This document shows, one piece after another, positions 8,310 through 18,691 of a stretch of 64,000 bases of DNA. Source of the DNA: Arenibacter catalasegens. Lineage in GTDB: Bacteria; Bacteroidota; Bacteroidia; Flavobacteriales; Flavobacteriaceae. A model generated the notes under the pieces. That model had not been told where the DNA came from, did no database searches, and was given only the letters and a program-made list of their open reading frames with translations. The translations under genes and the position numbers were made by a program. How positions within the stretch are numbered: the first letter of the stretch is position 1; every line of letters starts with the position of its first letter. Where the stretch lies: contig NZ_PHQQ01000018.1 in the NCBI RefSeq assembly GCF_002909235.1, forward strand, positions 1 through 64,000, read 5' to 3'.

Positions 8310-8910
8310 GGAAAAAGCTACGCTTGAAGTGCCCAGATCCGAGCGTACCATTTTTTGGACACAAACCGATAATTTTATGAAAAATTGATTAAAACCTCGG
8401 GAAGAACGATACGAAATGGTACGGTCCGTATACAAGGATGCAAAACAACTTCTTATGGCGTCAACAGCATTTCTCCACCTCAAATGTTCAGATAAGTGGA
8501 TTGCCGTCCTGCAAAGGAAGCGTCCGGTAGACCCCTTGCTGTGGCCGAGGAATGCACGACTATATCCGTAGCTTTTTGATCGTAATCCTCGGACAGGACA
8601 TAATAGGATTCCAAGATCAACTTCTCAACCGAAACAGGAAATTTGCCATTGGAAATCAATTTTCTAATGTTGGACCCCATTTTACGAAGTTGAATAATAT
8701 CCGTGGTATACCAACCATCCAATGCCGCATTGATTTTCCCTTCAAATTGTTTTCGTCAATGAAAGCATCGTAGGCATCTACTGTCACTGCAAAACAGTTG
8801 GGAACTTTGGTGTTTTGCGCGGTTAAATTTTGAATTATTTCACCTATTGAAGCGTTCTAACCACTAAATCTGGGTAAGTCTTCAATGCCAACTTCGCTCA
8901 GTTTTAGTAT
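8310..8910 (-). pseudogene. Phosphoenolpyruvate synthase N-terminal fragment
   Basis: Minus-strand translation in several frames reconstructs the ATP-binding PPDK_N domain of PEP synthase. LSEVGIEDLPRFSG is followed by TAG (8857-8859) where the family has the Lys of GGKNAS. IIQNLTAQNTKVPNCFAVTV comes next, then, after frame changes, [20 protein letters not shown] and [10 protein letters not shown]. At least two frameshifts and one in-frame stop are visible, and the His-domain and PEP-binding domain are absent. The functional gene would make phosphoenolpyruvate from pyruvate; this copy is dead. Confidence 0.75.
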
Positions 8911-9254
8911 AAGTGTTTAAGAGTATTGTTTAAATGTGAAACCAAAATACCTTGAGAAGTAACAATAATATGGTTCTTCATAATCCCGGAAATATTATCC
9001 TTATACTGCTTAGTTTTTTCTAAAAAAAAAGGTTTCTAGTGAACAAACCCATCGCATTCCTTTTTGCCAGTACTTTGTTGGAATAGTTACTTTAATTTTG
9101 ATGTTGTTGTTAAGCTGGGTTGGAGCATATTGCCAGGAAGATAAAAAAAAACTTCCCATTCATAGTGTAAAGTATAAATTTGTATTGTTATAATTAACTA
9201 TAGCCAACCAAAGGATGAATTCCGATATACTAATTCTTGATTTGAACCAAGGGT
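8911..9254. other. Gap before the HTCS regulator gene
   Basis: No intact gene is visible. On the plus strand, 9072-9178 reads as a hydrophobic segment ending WVGAYCQEDKKKLPIHSVKY and then stops. This looks like a decayed signal peptide from a truncated secreted-protein gene. The HTCS promoter should lie here, but no convincing TANNTTTG box was found. Confidence 0.35.
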
Positions 9255-12200
9255 ATGAAAGGATATAGAAAACAAAGAGTTATGCTTAATTTTTTGGGAA
9301 TCGTAGTTCTGACACTTACGGCCCAATTCTCCTTGTATTCCCAAAAGTTTGAAAGATTTTCCAATAAAGAAGGATTTAACCAAAATACAATCAATGCCAT
9401 TGAACAAGATCGGTACGGATTTTTATGGTATGGCACCCCAAATGGACTAATTAGGTATGATGGTTACGACTTTAAAACCTATACTACCCAAACCAACATC
9501 AACGGAAATATCCTTAGCAATGACATTAAGAAATTATTCAATGATGATCAGGGATTATTATGGATCGGCACCAATGTAGGGCTTAATGTTTATATTCCAA
9601 CACTCGAAAAATTCCTGACGGTTCCACTAAATCGAAAGATCAGTATTAGTAAGATCGGTTCTGGACGCGATGGCAAAATCTGGTTTTCCGGTGAAAATCA
9701 ACTATTTGTTTGCGAACTTACTGATTTGGATAATGGAGTTTTCAAGGTTTCCGATAATATCCTAAAATCCCAAAGGGACATTCCGAACATAAACGATTTT
9801 AGTTTTAGGGATAATAATTTAATGGTTTTGGCTACCTCCATGGGTTTGTGGAATTTATCGCTAAGAGGTAAGTCGTTAGGCGATGATCTGGAAATGAAAT
9901 CCTTGACTCAATTTAAGGCTTTGGAAAACGAGGCTATTACATCCCTTATAAATAGAAATAATATCTTTTGGATCGGAACTGAAAGAGGGTTGTCTAAGGC
10001 CACCCTGGACGGGGATAAAGCTCATATTATATCTAGTTTTAATATTGATAAAAAAATAAACCCCACCAGCTCCGCCATCATTGTAGACGTTATATATGAA
10101 GACCATTCTGGTAGTGTTTGGATTGGTACAACGGATAACGGCCTCTTTAAATATTTAGAAGATGAAGGCAGTTTTCAACACTTTTCCTACGACCCCCTCA
10201 ACACTTTTGGTTTAAGCAGTCAAAATATCAATGCCCTTTTTCAAGATGATTTCAATGTGTTGTGGGTGGGTACGGCACAAGGTGGAATAAATAAGTTAGA
10301 TCTTACTCAGAAACAATTTATAAGTTACTCCAACAACCCCTATGACAAGCAGTCCTTGGCAGATAATTTATTAACGGCGATACTTGAAGATACAAAGGGA
10401 AGATTATGGTTGTCCGGTTACAACAACCCACTTTTCAGAAGTACCACTACCGTAAATGATCAAACCTTCAATTCGCTTCAGTTTGAAAACTTGGAAAATA
10501 GATTTCCTATTTCAGATTTGGATATTGTCCGTAGCATTTATGAGGATAATAAAGGATATTTTTGGTTTGGCACGGACAATTCACTAGTTGTTTATAATCC
10601 TTCAAATGACCAATTTAAAAAAGTAACATTGGCCAAGGATGGCATCCAACTTTTCAATAAGGAGATTCGAAATATCTGTCAAGTGGGAGAAAATGATGTT
10701 CTTCTAGTGGGAAGTCAGTTGACAGTTGTTAAAAACCCATGGCCTATAATTGATAGTTACAAAAACCCAAATATCGAGGTAAAGTCAGTTATTTCCCTGG
10801 AAAATGGAGTTGGCCATACGCTTTTAAAGAGGGGCGATGGTTCATTATGGATCGGAACCAAAAAAGGGTTGATATATGCGAGTTATGATGGTAACGAAAT
10901 TGAAATCCTCCGAACTTTTTCAGATGACAAGAATAACGAATTAAGATTGAGTTATGAAAATGTTTTCTCCCTATATGATGATAACAATGGAAATATCTGG
11001 GTAGGTACATTTGGTGGCGGACTGAACAAAATAACTATAGATAGTTCAGGGAAACCTTCTAAGATAGAGTTTTACCGTAAAAATGACGTGCTCCCAGATG
11101 ATGCCATCTACGGTATTTTGCCAGAGGGGAACAACTATTTATGGTTAAGTTCTGATATGGGATTATTGAGATTTGATCCCAAAGACAGCACCATTGATGT
11201 ATTTGACGTACGTGATGGCCTCCCCCATAATAATTTTAGACAAGGGGCTTTTTTTAAGGGCAATTCGGGATATTTTTATTTTGGCGGATTAAATGGGCTA
11301 ACGATTTTTAGGCCCGAAGACATTAAACTGAACGATCAACCTCCCAAGGTTTTGATTACAGACCTTTTAGTAAACAATGAGCGGGTAAGAATTGGGGAAA
11401 AACTAAATAATAGGGTAATTCTAGAGAAATCCATTTCAGAGACGACAAGCATAGAAGTAAGCCAAAAGGAACAATTTGTTGCTTTTGATCTGGCCGTGGA
11501 GCACACATCTACTCCTTCCAAAAATAAGGTTGCGTATAAACTTGAGGGTTTTAATGAGGATTGGGTAACCGTCAACGAAGGCAAAACCACCGTTACCTAT
11601 ACAAATTTGCCCGCCAGGAGTTATGTGTTCATGGTAAGGTCGGCCAACGGCGATGGAATTTGGAGTACCGAGACCAAAACGTTGAACCTTAAAATATTGC
11701 CCCCTTGGTACCTGACATGGTGGAGTTATCTGCTTTTTTCATTGCTTACAGTGGGTATCGGTATCGGGATAGTTTTCTATTTTTCGCGACATGAGAAATT
11801 AAAACAACGGTTGAAATTTGAAGAATTGGACAAAGAAAGGGTGCACACCATCAATCAGGGAAAATTTCAGTATTTCACCAATATGTCCCATGAATTTAGA
11901 ACGCCACTTACATTGATTGCTGGTCCTTTGGAGCGATTGGTCACAAAAAACACAGATCCCGAAAACAACAAATATTTAGCGTTGATCCAGAAAAACACCA
12001 AAAGACTTTTAAGCTTGGCAGACCAATTGATTACGTTTCAACAAGCGGAACAAGGGAGACTGAAATTAAATTTAAGGAAAGACACTTTAGGCGCATTTAT
12101 TAACCCTACTATTGAGGCATTCGAAAATTACGCCATTGAAAAGGATATCAATTTTAGTCATAAAATAAGCTCCCCTGACGAAGAAGTTATTATCGATGTA

Positions 12201-13415
12201 GAAAAAACTGAACGTATTATCTTCAATCTACTTTCTAACTCCTTTAAGAATACACCACCCTTTGGCACTATTGGCATCGAATCAAAAATAGAATACGAGT
12301 CAGGGCAAAAAATGATATATATTGATGTGGTAGATAGTGGCAAGGGAATACCTGAAGAAGATTTAGAAAATATCTTCGAAAGGTTTTATCAATTGGGAAA
12401 TAGGACCGATAAAGTAAGCGGCGGTGGAATCGGTCTGTCATTTTGCAAATCGTTGGTCAATCTACTCGATGGTAAGATTTCTGCAAAGAGCAACCCTGGG
12501 GTAGAAACCCGCTTTTCGGTTTTACTACCTTCCCAATCGATAAAGGGATACGATGAGGAAGAAATTGATTCTTCCAAAAAGTCCTTTGTGGATGACTGGA
12601 TTCCCCTGTCCTCTAATATTACTGATGCAAACATTACCCTGCCAACGGATAATAGCACCAAAAAGAAATATTCAATTTTACTAGTAGAGAACGAAGTGGA
12701 TGTACAGACCTTTTTAAAGGGCACTTTGTCGGAAAAATATAATATTGAAGTGGCTAACAATGGGATTGAAGGGTTGGAAAAAATAAAAGGCAACGAACCC
12801 GACCTGGTCATTAGCGATGTAATGATGCCCGAGATGGACGGCTTCGAAATGTGCGAGAAAATAAAATCCGATCCCGATCTAAGCCATATTCACGTGTTGC
12901 TCTTAACGGCATTGAACGAGCACGAAGATATGATCAAGGGACTCGAATTCGGTGCCGATGAGTACATAGGCAAACCCTTTTCATTAAGACATCTAGAGCT
13001 AAGGATCGAAAAATTGATTCAGACCAAAGAACGTTTAAGGGAATATTTTTCAAAGAATAGCAAGCTTCCCAAGGATGCCATCGGAATTTCAACCAGGGAC
13101 AAGGAATTTTTGAGTGGTACCATTGTCATAATGGAAAAGAATATTTCGGATTCCAATTTTGGCGTTGAAGAGCTCGCCCTGGAAATAGGACTTAGTACCT
13201 CGCACTTTTACCGTCGTCTTAAACAACTTACGGGACAGGCTCCAAATGGCTATTTAAGAAATTTTAGATTGCAAAGGGCAGCAGAACTCCTAAGCCTTAA
13301 TGAAGGCTATAACGTAGCCGAGGTAATGTATCAAATTGGTATCGAATCCAATTCCTATTTTTCCACAGCTTTTAAAAAACTACATGGGGTCTCTCCCTCT
13401 GAATTTTCAAAATAA
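9255..13415 (+). CDS. Hybrid two-component system sensor/regulator (HTCS)
   Basis: This 1386-residue protein senses a glycan fragment in the periplasm and switches on the adjacent PUL. A signal sequence is followed by a two-propeller array of Reg_prop repeats (about 30-720, many of the form LWIGT..GL) and a Y_Y_Y domain (about 740-805). A single membrane span lies at 818-842. The cytoplasmic part has HisKA with phospho-acceptor His879 in MSHEFRTPL, HATPase_c (N box near 990, DSGKGIPEED near 1027), a receiver domain with Asp1188 in ISDVMMPEMDGF, and a C-terminal AraC-type double helix-turn-helix (about 1280-1386). All catalytic residues are present. Its place directly before susCD is the classic HTCS arrangement. 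Confidence 0.95.
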   Translation: MKGYRKQRVMLNFLGIVVLTLTAQFSLYSQKFERFSNKEGFNQNTINAIEQDRYGFLWYGTPNGLIRYDGYDFKTYTTQTNINGNILSNDIKKLFNDDQGLLWIGTNVGLNVYIPTLEKFLTVPLNRKISISKIGSGRDGKIWFSGENQLFVCELTDLDNGVFKVSDNILKSQRDIPNINDFSFRDNNLMVLATSMGLWNLSLRGKSLGDDLEMKSLTQFKALENEAITSLINRNNIFWIGTERGLSKATLDGDKAHIISSFNIDKKINPTSSAIIVDVIYEDHSGSVWIGTTDNGLFKYLEDEGSFQHFSYDPLNTFGLSSQNINALFQDDFNVLWVGTAQGGINKLDLTQKQFISYSNNPYDKQSLADNLLTAILEDTKGRLWLSGYNNPLFRSTTTVNDQTFNSLQFENLENRFPISDLDIVRSIYEDNKGYFWFGTDNSLVVYNPSNDQFKKVTLAKDGIQLFNKEIRNICQVGENDVLLVGSQLTVVKNPWPIIDSYKNPNIEVKSVISLENGVGHTLLKRGDGSLWIGTKKGLIYASYDGNEIEILRTFSDDKNNELRLSYENVFSLYDDNNGNIWVGTFGGGLNKITIDSSGKPSKIEFYRKNDVLPDDAIYGILPEGNNYLWLSSDMGLLRFDPKDSTIDVFDVRDGLPHNNFRQGAFFKGNSGYFYFGGLNGLTIFRPEDIKLNDQPPKVLITDLLVNNERVRIGEKLNNRVILEKSISETTSIEVSQKEQFVAFDLAVEHTSTPSKNKVAYKLEGFNEDWVTVNEGKTTVTYTNLPARSYVFMVRSANGDGIWSTETKTLNLKILPPWYLTWWSYLLFSLLTVGIGIGIVFYFSRHEKLKQRLKFEELDKERVHTINQGKFQYFTNMSHEFRTPLTLIAGPLERLVTKNTDPENNKYLALIQKNTKRLLSLADQLITFQQAEQGRLKLNLRKDTLGAFINPTIEAFENYAIEKDINFSHKISSPDEEVIIDVEKTERIIFNLLSNSFKNTPPFGTIGIESKIEYESGQKMIYIDVVDSGKGIPEEDLENIFERFYQLGNRTDKVSGGGIGLSFCKSLVNLLDGKISAKSNPGVETRFSVLLPSQSIKGYDEEEIDSSKKSFVDDWIPLSSNITDANITLPTDNSTKKKYSILLVENEVDVQTFLKGTLSEKYNIEVANNGIEGLEKIKGNEPDLVISDVMMPEMDGFEMCEKIKSDPDLSHIHVLLLTALNEHEDMIKGLEFGADEYIGKPFSLRHLELRIEKLIQTKERLREYFSKNSKLPKDAIGISTRDKEFLSGTIVIMEKNISDSNFGVEELALEIGLSTSHFYRRLKQLTGQAPNGYLRNFRLQRAAELLSLNEGYNVAEVMYQIGIESNSYFSTAFKKLHGVSPSEFSK

Positions 13416-13886
13416 AAAATTGGACCTAATTAGTTTACAAGGTTTTGGAAATTCTGTGATTCTAAAACTCTTGAAAGCTGCCCCCTACAAAAATCTATGC
13501 CATTAAACGGAGTCATAGTAGTCCTTTCCGAGCAGGTTATTATAGCCTAAATAGGGTCAATTCTCAATGCTAATCTCATCTAAATGAAGAAATTATTGCC
13601 TTTTCGACAGGATATATAAGCGATAATATATTTATAAATGTCTTGAAATCAATAATTTAAATCTTGTTGTTCTGTAATGCAAGTTTTGAGCAAATGATTG
13701 GTCGATATGAGCAAGATGTACGGCAAGCTAGTTAGGTATATTTGGTTAAACTCAGACGATGACCTCGGTTGGTTTATTTAAAAATTCATGGAGCAATTAA
13801 AGATTCCATTGACTTATAAAACAACAACTATGGTCACGGAAAAGTTAAAACCAACAAGATTTCTTGAATAACTAAAAAAACTTAAA
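13416..13886 (+). promoter_or_regulatory. susC upstream region with possible -7 box
   Basis: This 470-base gap between the regulator and susC must contain the main PUL promoter and the HTCS binding site. TATATTTG at 13737-13744 fits the Bacteroidota -7 consensus TANNTTTG, which would give a leader of about 135 bases. No good TTTG -33 element stands at the usual distance, so the assignment is weak. No ORF or RNA gene was recognised. Confidence 0.3.
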
Positions 13887-16800
13887 ATGAAAAGAAAAAA
13901 TGAACCAGTGTGTGGTTTTAAACCCGCGCAAAAGGTACTATGGACCACCTTTGTATGTTCCATGGTCATGTTCCTTGCTAATGCCAAAACGGATGTAAAT
14001 AGGTTTTTTGTGCCTGCAGATTCAATTATAATTGGCATTGAACAGCAAACACAGATAAATGGTAACATAACGGATGCAGATGGTGTTCCCTTGCCAGGGG
14101 CCAACATCGTTGAAAAAGGTACCACGAATGGTGTTACGGCCGATTTTGATGGTAATTTCTCAATTGAGGTAGCCGATAATAATGGGACATTGGTAATTTC
14201 CTATATTGGATATGCCACCAAAGAAATTCCCCTGAATGGACAAACTACTATTTCTGTTAAGCTGGAAGAAAGTGCTGCAGGATTGGACGAAGTTGTGCTT
14301 ATAGGGTACGGAACACAAAAGAAAAGCGACCTGACGGGTGCTGTGGGTTCGGTTTCCGCTGAAGAACTTCAGGAACGCCCAGCTGCTTCGCTTACACAAT
14401 CCTTATCGGGTAAAATGCCAGGAGTAAGCGTTTCGATCAATTCCGGTAGACCAGGAGGGAAGTCGAACATAAGAATCCGTGGAAACTCCTCTGTAAGTTT
14501 GGCGAACGACCCATTGTACGTAGTAGACGGAGTCATTCTGGTTTCCACCGGTCTGGCAGACAACAGCACCCCTATAGATTATATTAACCCTAATGATATT
14601 GCTTCTGTTGAAGTGCTAAAAGATGCATCGGCCACAGCTATTTATGGCTCGAGGGGAGCCAATGGTGTTGTTTTGGTTACCACCAAGAGAGGAAGTAAAT
14701 CAGGCGGTAGTATCTCATATGACACCTACTATAGTTTGGGCACACTCTCTAAAAAAGTCGGTGTACTTAATTCAGAAGAATTTTTAATGATCGAGGAGGT
14801 TGCCTACCAGAACGCAGAAAAATATGATGCCGTAGGCTTTGCAAACGGTAAATATACCGATCCCGCACTAAAAAGGAACGATCCAAGATTGTTCGATTCT
14901 AATGGTGATCCAATTTACGATACGGACTGGCAGGATGAAGTTACCAGGCCGGCCTTTACGCAGAATCACCAACTGTCCTTTACAGGAGGAAACGAGAACG
15001 GCAGTTATGGAGCCTTTCTAGGCTATATGAACGAAGAGGGAATTATGAAGGATTCGTGGCTTAAACGATATTCCGGACGTTTTGTGTTCGACTCCAACAT
15101 TAGAGATTGGTTAAAAGTTGGTGGTAGTCTTAGTTATAATAATCAAACCGAAAGAGTTATTCACGGTTCTTGGGTCGGGAGAAATATGATAGAAAATATT
15201 CCTATCATTCCAGTAAAATATCCCGATGGAACTTGGGCAAGCAATGCAGATTACCCCGGCATGGAAGGAGGTCCCAACCCGGTAAGGGTCGCAGAGGATT
15301 ATAAGAGATACCTGAAAACCAATACCGTCCTCGGAAATATATTCGCCAATGTTACTTTGGCCAAAGGATTGGATCTAAGAACTTCTTTAGGGATTAATAG
15401 TATCGACCAAAAAGTTAATGAATATGCCGGTCGAGAACTAAGTTTTATTGGTACAAACACAAATGGATATGCCACCAGATCATTGAACGAGTATTTGTCA
15501 TGGCAATTTGAAAATTATTTGACCTACCAGAAGAATATAGGCGAAATTCATTCCTTCACTGGTCTATTGGGTATTTCATGGCAACATGTTAACAGTTCCA
15601 ATTTCAGTGCTGGTTCTCAAAATTTTTCGGATGATTTTTTCAGCTTCGACAATTTAGGTGCAGGCTCTGTGGTTAGGACTCCTAGTTCCAGCGCTTTTGC
15701 GTATGGTTTAAATTCTTATTTCGGAAGAATCAACTATGGCCTACTTAATAAATATCTACTTACGGTTACTGGCCGTGTTGATGGATCCTCAAAGTTTGGG
15801 GCCACTAATAAATATGCCTTCTTTCCTTCTGCGGCATTGGCCTGGAAGGTTTCCGAGGAAGATTTTATCAAGGATTCCCCAGTAATTTCCAATCTTAAAT
15901 TGCGTACAAGCTACGGGGTTACAGGTAACTCAGAAATTCCGGCCTATGGGTCACTTTCAGGACTTGGGAACTATGCTTATGTAGTTAATGATGCCATTGT
16001 AAATGGGATAGGAATAGACAGGTTGGCCAACCCAAACCTGCAATGGGAGAAGACAGGGCAGGTAGATGCTGGAGTTGAGTTAGGTCTTTTTAATGGAAGA
16101 GTTTCCATGGAGGCCGATGTCTACCGAAAATTGACCACCGACATGCTTTTGAATTCTCCGGTGCCGACCAGTAGTGGTTATGCTTCCGTATTCCGCAACA
16201 TAGGCAGTATGGAAAATAAGGGATTTGAATTTTCTTTGAATACAAAGAATATAATGAACACGGATTTCTCATGGGAAACCGATTTTAATATCGCCATGAA
16301 TAGAAATAAAGTTGTGGCCCTTTCTGGAGGTAGTGATATATTTTCCAGTAGGACTATAATCAGGGAAGGTGAACCTGTGGGTTCATTCTTTGGATTGGTT
16401 CACTTGGGTACCTGGGGTACGGATGAAGAGGCAGAAGCCGCAAAATATTTCAGATTGCCGGGAGACGTGAAAATAGAGGATAGGAATAATGACGGCGTAA
16501 TCAATCAGGCGGACCGAACAATTATTGGAAAAGGTATACCGGATGGATACGGTAGTTTGATCAATACGTTCCGTTATAAGAATTTTGAATTATTGATCGA
16601 TTTACAATTCCAATACGGTAACGACATTATGTACATTACTACAAGACCACAAGAAAACCGTCAAGGGATTGCAAATAGCTTATCCACGGTTTTGAACGGT
16701 TGGACACCAGATAATCAAGATACGCCAATAGCCCAGTGGAGACCAGTATCGGCCGGCTATGATAACTTGGACACTTCCCACATGATTCAGGATGGGTCTT

Positions 16801-17039
16801 TCATTCGGGGCAGAAACCTTTTGTTAGGTTACAATTTCTCCTCTGAAATTGTGGAAAAATTGCGATTGAGCAGGCTGAAGATATACACTTCAGCACAAAA
16901 CTTCTTCGTGAGCACAAAATATCAAGGTTATGATCCTGAGGTGCAAACAAGTGACAATACTTTTGGACAAGGAGAGGTTAATTTTGATCAATACCCCAAG
17001 CCTAGAGTTTTTATGATTGGGTTGAATGCAACATTCTAA
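13887..17039 (+). CDS. SusC/RagA-family TonB-dependent glycan transporter
   Basis: This 1050-residue outer-membrane protein imports oligosaccharides across the outer membrane using TonB energy. It has an N-terminal export signal, a carboxypeptidase-regulatory-like beta-sandwich (about 55-140), a plug domain (about 145-265, with GTQKKSDLTGAVGSV and RIRGNSSV) and a long beta-barrel ending in an aromatic residue (NATF). Length and order are typical. The partner SusD gene begins 7 bases downstream, so the two are co-translated as the uptake complex. Expression is presumably controlled by the HTCS encoded upstream. Confidence 0.96.
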   Translation: MKRKNEPVCGFKPAQKVLWTTFVCSMVMFLANAKTDVNRFFVPADSIIIGIEQQTQINGNITDADGVPLPGANIVEKGTTNGVTADFDGNFSIEVADNNGTLVISYIGYATKEIPLNGQTTISVKLEESAAGLDEVVLIGYGTQKKSDLTGAVGSVSAEELQERPAASLTQSLSGKMPGVSVSINSGRPGGKSNIRIRGNSSVSLANDPLYVVDGVILVSTGLADNSTPIDYINPNDIASVEVLKDASATAIYGSRGANGVVLVTTKRGSKSGGSISYDTYYSLGTLSKKVGVLNSEEFLMIEEVAYQNAEKYDAVGFANGKYTDPALKRNDPRLFDSNGDPIYDTDWQDEVTRPAFTQNHQLSFTGGNENGSYGAFLGYMNEEGIMKDSWLKRYSGRFVFDSNIRDWLKVGGSLSYNNQTERVIHGSWVGRNMIENIPIIPVKYPDGTWASNADYPGMEGGPNPVRVAEDYKRYLKTNTVLGNIFANVTLAKGLDLRTSLGINSIDQKVNEYAGRELSFIGTNTNGYATRSLNEYLSWQFENYLTYQKNIGEIHSFTGLLGISWQHVNSSNFSAGSQNFSDDFFSFDNLGAGSVVRTPSSSAFAYGLNSYFGRINYGLLNKYLLTVTGRVDGSSKFGATNKYAFFPSAALAWKVSEEDFIKDSPVISNLKLRTSYGVTGNSEIPAYGSLSGLGNYAYVVNDAIVNGIGIDRLANPNLQWEKTGQVDAGVELGLFNGRVSMEADVYRKLTTDMLLNSPVPTSSGYASVFRNIGSMENKGFEFSLNTKNIMNTDFSWETDFNIAMNRNKVVALSGGSDIFSSRTIIREGEPVGSFFGLVHLGTWGTDEEAEAAKYFRLPGDVKIEDRNNDGVINQADRTIIGKGIPDGYGSLINTFRYKNFELLIDLQFQYGNDIMYITTRPQENRQGIANSLSTVLNGWTPDNQDTPIAQWRPVSAGYDNLDTSHMIQDGSFIRGRNLLLGYNFSSEIVEKLRLSRLKIYTSAQNFFVSTKYQGYDPEVQTSDNTFGQGEVNFDQYPKPRVFMIGLNATF

Positions 17040-17046
17040 TTAAAAA

Positions 17047-18561
17047 ATGACAAAAATGAAAAATATTATAAAATCTAGAATTGGGTTAATGCTAACAGCA
17101 ATTTCACTTTTCATCACTATAAGTTGTTCCGATTTTCTTGAGGAAACAGATCCATCCAATATTACGGCCGAAAGCTATTTTAAGACAGCAGAGCATGCGG
17201 AGACTGCTATATTTTCTATCTATTCCAGTTTAAGGTCTGTAAGGGGTGGATCATATGGCGGTAGTCCATGGCTGATGTTGGAATTTGCAACCGGACTTGC
17301 CGATAGTGATTTGGGCCAGGCCGATAACAGCAATATTATTCGAAATTTGACCAATACCTCAGATAATGGTTACGGCAAAGTGTATTGGGATAGTAGTTAT
17401 AAAGGAATTGCCAATGCTAATTTGGCGATTGCAAACATTCCGGAAATTGCTATGGATGAAGTAAAGAAAAATAAACTATTGGGTGAGGCAAGGTTTTTAA
17501 GGGCTTATTTTTACTATAACTTAGTCAGAATTTTCGGGGAGGTTCCTTTAATTACAGATCCTATTGATCTAGGCTCAGAAAATCTTTATGCCTCACCAGA
17601 ATCTGTTGAGAATATCTATGCTTTAATTGAAGATGATCTAACCTTGGCAGAGTCTTCGGGATTACCTTTTAATGACACCTCGGGAAAAGTTACTATGGGT
17701 GCCATTAAGTCCCTATTGTCAAGCGTTTACCTTACCATGGCAGGTTATCCTTTACAAAAAGGAACTGAATATCATAAAAAGGCAGCAGATAAATCCAAGG
17801 AAGTAATCGATTCAGAACAATACAGTTTATTTCCATCATATGCAGATCTTCACGATTCCTCAAAGAATAATATTGGGGAGAATATTTTTATGGTACAATA
17901 TGAAGCTTTTGTGGATCCCTCGGATTGGCAGCCATTAATAATCCCGTACAATATGAATATTTCCGCATATTCGGCCCAAACTGGTGCAATTTATGCAAAT
18001 CAGGATTTTGTTCAATCCTATGAGGCCGGTGATAAAAGGGTTGAAGAAAAGGAATATTATTACACGACCTATACCTCAAAATTTGATAGGAACGAAACCA
18101 TCGTCTTGGGAGGTTACTTTTTATATAAACATTTTGATATTGTAGCCAACCTTGAAACGGCCAGCAGTGACCTTAATTGGGATTTAATTCGTTATGCCGA
18201 GGTACTCTTGATTTATGCCGAAGCCCAGAATGAGATTTCCGGACCAACAGCTGATACCGAAGAGGCATTGAACAAAATTAGAAGGAGAGCCGAACTTCTT
18301 GAATATTCAGGACTAAGCAAAGAACAATTCAGGGAAGCCGTTTGGAAAGAGAAATGGCATGAATTAAGCTTCGAAAATGTAACATGGTTCGACATGGTCC
18401 GTTTAAGAAAGGCTTTGAATGTGGCGACGGGCAACTTTGAGGATTTTGTTGGACATACATTTGCTTATGGACCACAGCTGACCGAGCGAGAGTTATTATT
18501 TCCAATTCCTACGGATGAATTGCGTAATAATGAAAATCTTGTTCAAAATCCGGGGTATTAA
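17047..18561 (+). CDS. SusD/RagB-family glycan-binding lipoprotein
   Basis: This 504-residue surface lipoprotein forms the lid of the SusCD complex and binds glycan. A lipobox ends in Cys (FITISC) about residue 28. The N-terminal SusD-like segment DFLEETDPSNIT, helical TPR-like repeats and the C-terminal YAEVLLIYAEAQNE and NPGY motifs are all visible. An internal ATG at 17056 gives an equally good lipoprotein signal and may be the true start. It follows susC closely and is intact. Confidence 0.95.
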   Translation: MTKMKNIIKSRIGLMLTAISLFITISCSDFLEETDPSNITAESYFKTAEHAETAIFSIYSSLRSVRGGSYGGSPWLMLEFATGLADSDLGQADNSNIIRNLTNTSDNGYGKVYWDSSYKGIANANLAIANIPEIAMDEVKKNKLLGEARFLRAYFYYNLVRIFGEVPLITDPIDLGSENLYASPESVENIYALIEDDLTLAESSGLPFNDTSGKVTMGAIKSLLSSVYLTMAGYPLQKGTEYHKKAADKSKEVIDSEQYSLFPSYADLHDSSKNNIGENIFMVQYEAFVDPSDWQPLIIPYNMNISAYSAQTGAIYANQDFVQSYEAGDKRVEEKEYYYTTYTSKFDRNETIVLGGYFLYKHFDIVANLETASSDLNWDLIRYAEVLLIYAEAQNEISGPTADTEEALNKIRRRAELLEYSGLSKEQFREAVWKEKWHELSFENVTWFDMVRLRKALNVATGNFEDFVGHTFAYGPQLTERELLFPIPTDELRNNENLVQNPGY

Positions 18562-18691
18562 AATATTCCACAATTCAAATGTGAATAATACAAACCCTTA
18601 GGGCTCTTTAAATCTCTGTTCTGGTAATCCAATGGCTTGCCAGGATAGGGATAAAAGGTATACATAGGAAATAAATTAAAATAATTAAGAA

